DNA of 64,000 nt from NCBI RefSeq assembly GCF_037975245.1, contig NC_092572.1:19121989-19185988 (forward strand). The letters are read 5' to 3'. The notes under the pieces were generated by a model that had not been told where the DNA came from, searched no databases, and saw only the letters and a program-made list of their open reading frames with translations. The position numbers were made by a program, and so were the translations under genes. The stretch is from Apostichopus japonicus. Its lineage: Eukaryota > Echinodermata > Holothuroidea > Aspidochirotida > Stichopodidae. Below are positions 59,309-64,000 of this stretch, one piece after another. Position 1 is the first letter of the stretch. Each line of letters begins with the position of its first letter.

Positions 59309-62300
59309 CCTGACATGTCGAGGACAATCCAATTATCTAGATTATACTGCAGCCCGACTTCAAGGCAATGTACTTTCAGTGAAATTCTTATTCCTCTGCA
59401 ATCAATTTGTGTCTTAATTGTAGATTAGTGGCCTGTTAAAGAGATTGAATGCTGGTCACCATACTGTTGAGTATAGTTGAAATAGATTTAACTTTATCAT
59501 AATTACTTCCTTTAAACAACATGCAACTTAGAAAGAAATTGCAGAGTCATTTATGATTATTAAAAAGAATATGAAGGAATTAACTATCCAGCTTGTTGTG
59601 TTACTCAAGTACTCTAAGGCAGCGATCCACAGATTTTTAGGCCCACCAACTAAGACTCTCTCATCGGGACTGAGCTAACCATGATCCCACCAGGTCCCCA
59701 CCCCTCAGGATCGATGCTCTACGGAATGTATAAAAACTAGCTTGGACTCTAGATCTACATGACATGACCAGGCATCTGGAAAAATACTGCGACCCACCTA
59801 AAATGATTTGAGACCCACTTCTGGGTCGCACCCCCATGGTTAGCTCTCAGGAGCCTTAACTACAACCCCATTTATTCATTACCCTACAGCAAGGCAAGGT
59901 TGAGACTTGGTTCTCATTTTTGGGATGTGACAAATTTGTGAGTTATGTGTGAGGCTGCGAGCTAGTTTATATAGGTCTGTATATACAGTAGTACACAGTA
60001 TCGAGTATACAGTAGTTTGCTATTGTCTGTCATTAAGAGCCTCCTCTTGAGTATTACTGTTTATTATTTCTTCTTGTTTATCATTTTTTTCATTTATTAA
60101 CAAATAAAATATATTTTTCAGGGAAGGTTCAAGTCAAATGTATTTATAAACATGTTATCCTGATAGGGTCAAGAGAGTAACAGGGGCCAATAGGGTGGCA
60201 GTAAAGTTTGAATACACAATGGGAACATTTCAACTATTGTCTTTTATTTTGTTTATTTGCTGATTCTTAAAGGGATACTATAATGATCCACAACTTGCTA
60301 GATGTTGCAAAATATCTAGTTTGTTACATTAGTGTAAACATTAGATGAATAATAAAATACATTTGCATGCATGAATTCCTATGACTGGGTTAGAAGTCTT
60401 TAAAGTCTTTTTCACACATGTTTGGAAGAAACCATGGGTACTGCATAAAAATGGTGTTATATTGACACATATTTCACCAATGAAACACATTCATAAATTA
60501 CTTAATTTCATTTTTCCTGTACAAGATATTAATTGTTGTTTCATGATGTCACTTTAAAGCCCCTTTAATGCGACACGGTTTAACCTTTGGATGGAATGAT
60601 TTGTGCAGTAAGTACAGTATATGAACACAGTGTGTACACCGTTAGTGGAGTATATAAACTACAGTACATGATCCTTACATATATATACTGTAGTTCACCT
60701 ATCAAGAATGCTGCTTTAAAGACACCCTACCATTAAAACCAATTTAGAAAGCTGTTGAGGGACAAGTTAAACCGAGTGAAGACAGTGCACTCTGTATATA
60801 TGTAAAGGGCTCATGTGCATGCACAGGGAGGGAGTCTCGCTCTTCACTCTAAACGGCTTCTTCGGTAACAAGTTCCACCAGCCCATGCAGCGTTCTAAGC
60901 CTTTATAATGTCACAGACATCCGATCCGTGTTTGTGGAACAGTGGGGTATTGTGGGTAAGCTCTGCTCAGTGATGAGAGACATTTGCAGTTCATTGAACT
61001 GGTTCGAATGCTATGTCTATTGAATTAGTTCTTGGAGAGGTTTATACTAGCCGTAGGTGTACGGTCAAGACGTCTGTAAAGAGAAATACTGGTATCGTAA
61101 GAGAAAAGGACGACTCTGTCCAGTATAGATTGCATACACACATTGGAAAGTGATTATAGAAACATATGAGATAAACTTGACATTTTGGCCTAGCTGTGTT
61201 CTCTCAACCTGAATGACACATGTGACTAATGGTACAATTCCGTGGAAAATTTTATTTTTGCTCTGTCGGGGGATTCTGAGTGAGTATAATATTAGTAACT
61301 TGACTTCTAACCTGACACAAATAGACATCGTTCTTGGTTTATAGGCACTGCCATTAGTGTTCACAACAAGAACTTCACGAGGTAGGGGGGGTGGCCGTTC
61401 CACTTAGTTGCGCTGTTGGAGCATATTTTGTTTAGACTGCATATAAATGTTGTATATTATCAATGTTTTTTTTTGTATTTTGTATCATTCATTGTATTGC
61501 TCACTGCAGTTATGTGATTTCATTTTGGGGTTCACTAAAGTTGACTTACTATTTAATTTTTTTATTTTCTTATTGAACAGTTGAAAGGTTGCATTTTGTC
61601 CATGCAACTGATTAACTTGTGAAAATTGAACTTGTGCAAATTGAAAGTTTAACAATCCTAAGGATTTTTGTTGTTGAAATAATCAGATGTTAAATTTGGG
61701 TTCATTCCAGAGGCCTGGTTAATGTATTTAGGTTTATACAGTGTTGGGTGGAAAATTAAGATTGTGTCTAGAGACTGTTGGAAAGTACCCTGATGATATG
61801 GTTACAACATTTTTGTATTTTAATTGAAAATGCCCTGATGTGTTGAGACTAGCAGACCTATCTTATCTTCAATTAGAGACTCCTCTTTTGTACTTCTTTC
61901 ACCTCCTTCAAAGTTTAAAAACCACAACAATATTCTTCTAATTTAAGTCTTGAAAATCAATTGAACATTATTCAATGAAAACACACAGCATACATACTGT
62001 GTTACAAGCCCACAGTGTTATACTGAATAGTGCACAGGTGGAATCATTAGTCAAATTTAAGGGGGGAAGATCCCAAGGAACCTTAATTGCTCATGGATTA
62101 ATTACTGTACCTCACAGGCTCAGGGATTACCTCACAGGCTCATGGGGTCTTTTGTTATGTCAGGGATTATTAAGTGATATAAGCAAACTATTCTGCAAGG
62201 CTGCCCTAGATACTCCCGTCAAGCTTGGATGCCTCTCTTTGCAGAAGTATATACTCTACAAGGTGTTGCATTCTACTGTATGCAAGTTTACATACTGGAT

Positions 62301-64000
62301 TAATATGGCGATTATACACACCTGACTTTGATGATTACACAGTCACAGTCTCGATGCAACGGGACTGGGGTTGAGAGCGGATCAGTCATTCGGTTGTTTG
62401 TTTTTTTTTGTGCCCAGGTTCTTTCCTGGGTGACTTTTCTTAAAAAGTACTCCTGCCCTTATGATCATATCAATCAATGATTATGTCGGGATGCAAGGGA
62501 GTTGGTGATGAGAATGGATTAGGAAAAAGGAATTTTATAACATTGATGTTAAACTTCTTAGAAACCTCATCTCAAATATCTTGCCCCTAACATGAGAAAT
62601 GTTTGATTGAAATTGAATGCAACCTTCTCTTGAGTGGCACAACCGCCAACTGTTCCAGGAAGTTGGATCACAGTAGGGGGTCTGTGACATCATCTTGGCA
62701 AATACTCTTTAAAAGCTTGACTTAGAAGGCTATCCTAATATTGAATTATCCTTGAAACCATAAATACATTTTGAATGTTTGCCTTGTTGTAAAATTTCTT
62801 TGTACTTAGAATTTCATCAAAACTGTTTCCTTTCTGTAAAATATCAAATTCATCTGTGGATAAATTATTGACAAATTATAAATGAGAAACAAATTTACAT
62901 TCTCAGCTGAATTGCCATGATGACATCATCCAATCTTTAGTTGCCAAATGCATACATTTACCAAAAATTGCATGATTTTGAAAAATTCATATATTTGCAA
63001 CACAAGATGCCACAAGGATGTGGTTTTCGTCTGATGCTTCGGAAAAATGTCAACAATTTTGCTACGGGACCAAACTTCCGCCACCAGAATTTCCTATTAA
63101 GTGGTTTGGTTTTTGTACAAAGGCTCTTGGGGGAGTTTTCTTAAGAAAAGTATTGTATGACATACATAAAGCGTGGTTGACGAAAAGAAGTAACTTCAGC
63201 AAAACTAGCTAAATAACGACACTCATTTTAATGGCCTCCCTTAACACCCATGCATACTATAAATACATCAATCAAGGACAAAATGGCGTTGGACGCTATC
63301 CGTCACTTCTATTTTAATGTTACTGTAAGTTCATTGATCATAATTTTGTAACAATGAATAACAGTTTAAAGACTTTACATTATTGACATTAATTTAAAAC
63401 TCCACTCTGGATTAGTAGAGCTGATCATCAAATCATATTAGTGCTAAATGGAGAGTACCAATTATATTGTAGCATTTATGTAGATGTGGAGATCTTGAAA
63501 ATAAAAAAATGTAATAGAAACATTACTATGGCACTCCGTGTTGTCAGTTATATAATTCTGTAAATTATCATGTCACAGTTAAAAAGCATGATTGACAGCT
63601 GGTAATGCTTATCAACATAAACAGGAAGTACCCCATCTCTTATTTGTCCCTGACACACTCCCTCCCTTTTTGCAGAAGAAACAAGTTTGTCCTCTTAGCA
63701 AGCTTCCTTGGGGTAATAAGGTAAATAAGAATTGCCAGCTGTCCTCTCCTGAGAGACACTTTACAGCATGAAAGAAGCCCATAAATTAGGACTGGCTGAA
63801 GATGCACAGAAAATGTTATCAATTACGGTAATGAGTGGAGAAAGGTGTGTTCGTTAAAGGGGGGAGGGAGGGGTGCGTGCACAATGTCACATGGCTTGTG
63901 GTGATATTTTCATAAACTGTATGCTAACACAATGGCCTCTGAAAATTGATTGCACATTTTAATAAATTTCTGACAGGCTGTAGGAAGTTGAAGAATTCTG
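59309..64000. other. Unique right flank, no gene recognised
   Basis: AT-rich sequence without a supported exon. It contains the second copy of the dispersed repeat (62,577-62,962). Open frames near 61,065-61,403 (minus) and 61,975-62,325 (plus) show no domain, splice context or duplicate to support them. Confidence 0.55.
62577..62962 (+). repeat. Old dispersed repeat, second copy
   Basis: Ordered matches to 37,928-38,305: cttgcccctaac, ccaggaagttggatcac, aatactct, ttatccttgaaacc and gacatcatccaa, ending near ccaaatgcat. Confidence 0.65.

Noticed and set aside
61065-61403. 112-codon minus-strand frame
   Set aside because: No domain, no duplicate for comparison, unremarkable composition. Length is within chance for this amount of sequence.
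62941-63212. Two overlapping plus-strand frames of 64-67 codons
   Set aside because: Overlap in different frames, no recognised motif, and they adjoin an old repeat.

Overview
This is eukaryotic DNA. It is AT-rich and full of microsatellites and nested transposons. The few protein-coding genes are split by introns with GT..AG borders. An IgGFc-binding-domain gene, a vertebrate/echinoderm-type Rex1-like LINE, many hAT MITEs and a foldback element resembling the TU elements of sea urchins all suggest a marine invertebrate deuterostome, most likely an echinoderm (a sea cucumber would fit). The species cannot be proved from this sequence.

Layout. The window is dominated by one large direct duplication: copy A (1-21,322, possibly starting before the window) and copy B (39,358-59,308). 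The copies differ by scattered substitutions and at least a dozen large insertions. Many of these are transposons whose empty site survives in the other copy: two hAT-like elements in A, and in B a hAT MITE, a LINE tail, a retroposed A-tailed sequence and a 2.1-kb inverted-repeat element carrying a foldback. Between the copies lies an 18-kb spacer (21,323-39,357) with, on the minus strand, a nearly intact Rex1-like LINE (23.5-26.6 kb), an orphan signal-peptide exon (26.8 kb), an IgGFc-binding-domain exon (31.6-32.9 kb), two copies of a small terminal exon (33.9 and 35.0 kb), a further exon (35.4-35.6 kb) and a signal-peptide exon (37.1 kb). The right flank (59,309-64,000) holds no gene I can support.

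Genes. Each duplicate carries a two-exon gene for a secreted, cysteine-rich protein of about 307 residues that I cannot assign to a family (A 3,035-4,557; B 42,170-43,694). By eye the two coding sequences differ at about 19 nonsynonymous and 5 synonymous positions, which suggests relaxed or diversifying selection. Both sit behind a tandem array of three ~147-bp units, each with a TATA-like motif. Weaker candidates in the duplication are a 38-residue SAP-like reading frame, a possible terminal exon of 72/73 residues and tRNA-like sequences.

How it fits together. The window looks like a recently duplicated, transposon-battered locus. It carries one fast-changing secreted protein pair and a neighbouring IgGFc-binding-type gene, a family often linked to mucus or immune functions. 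Whether the duplication is a true tandem paralogue pair or two haplotypes placed end to end by the assembly is the main uncertainty. It affects how every A/B difference should be read.
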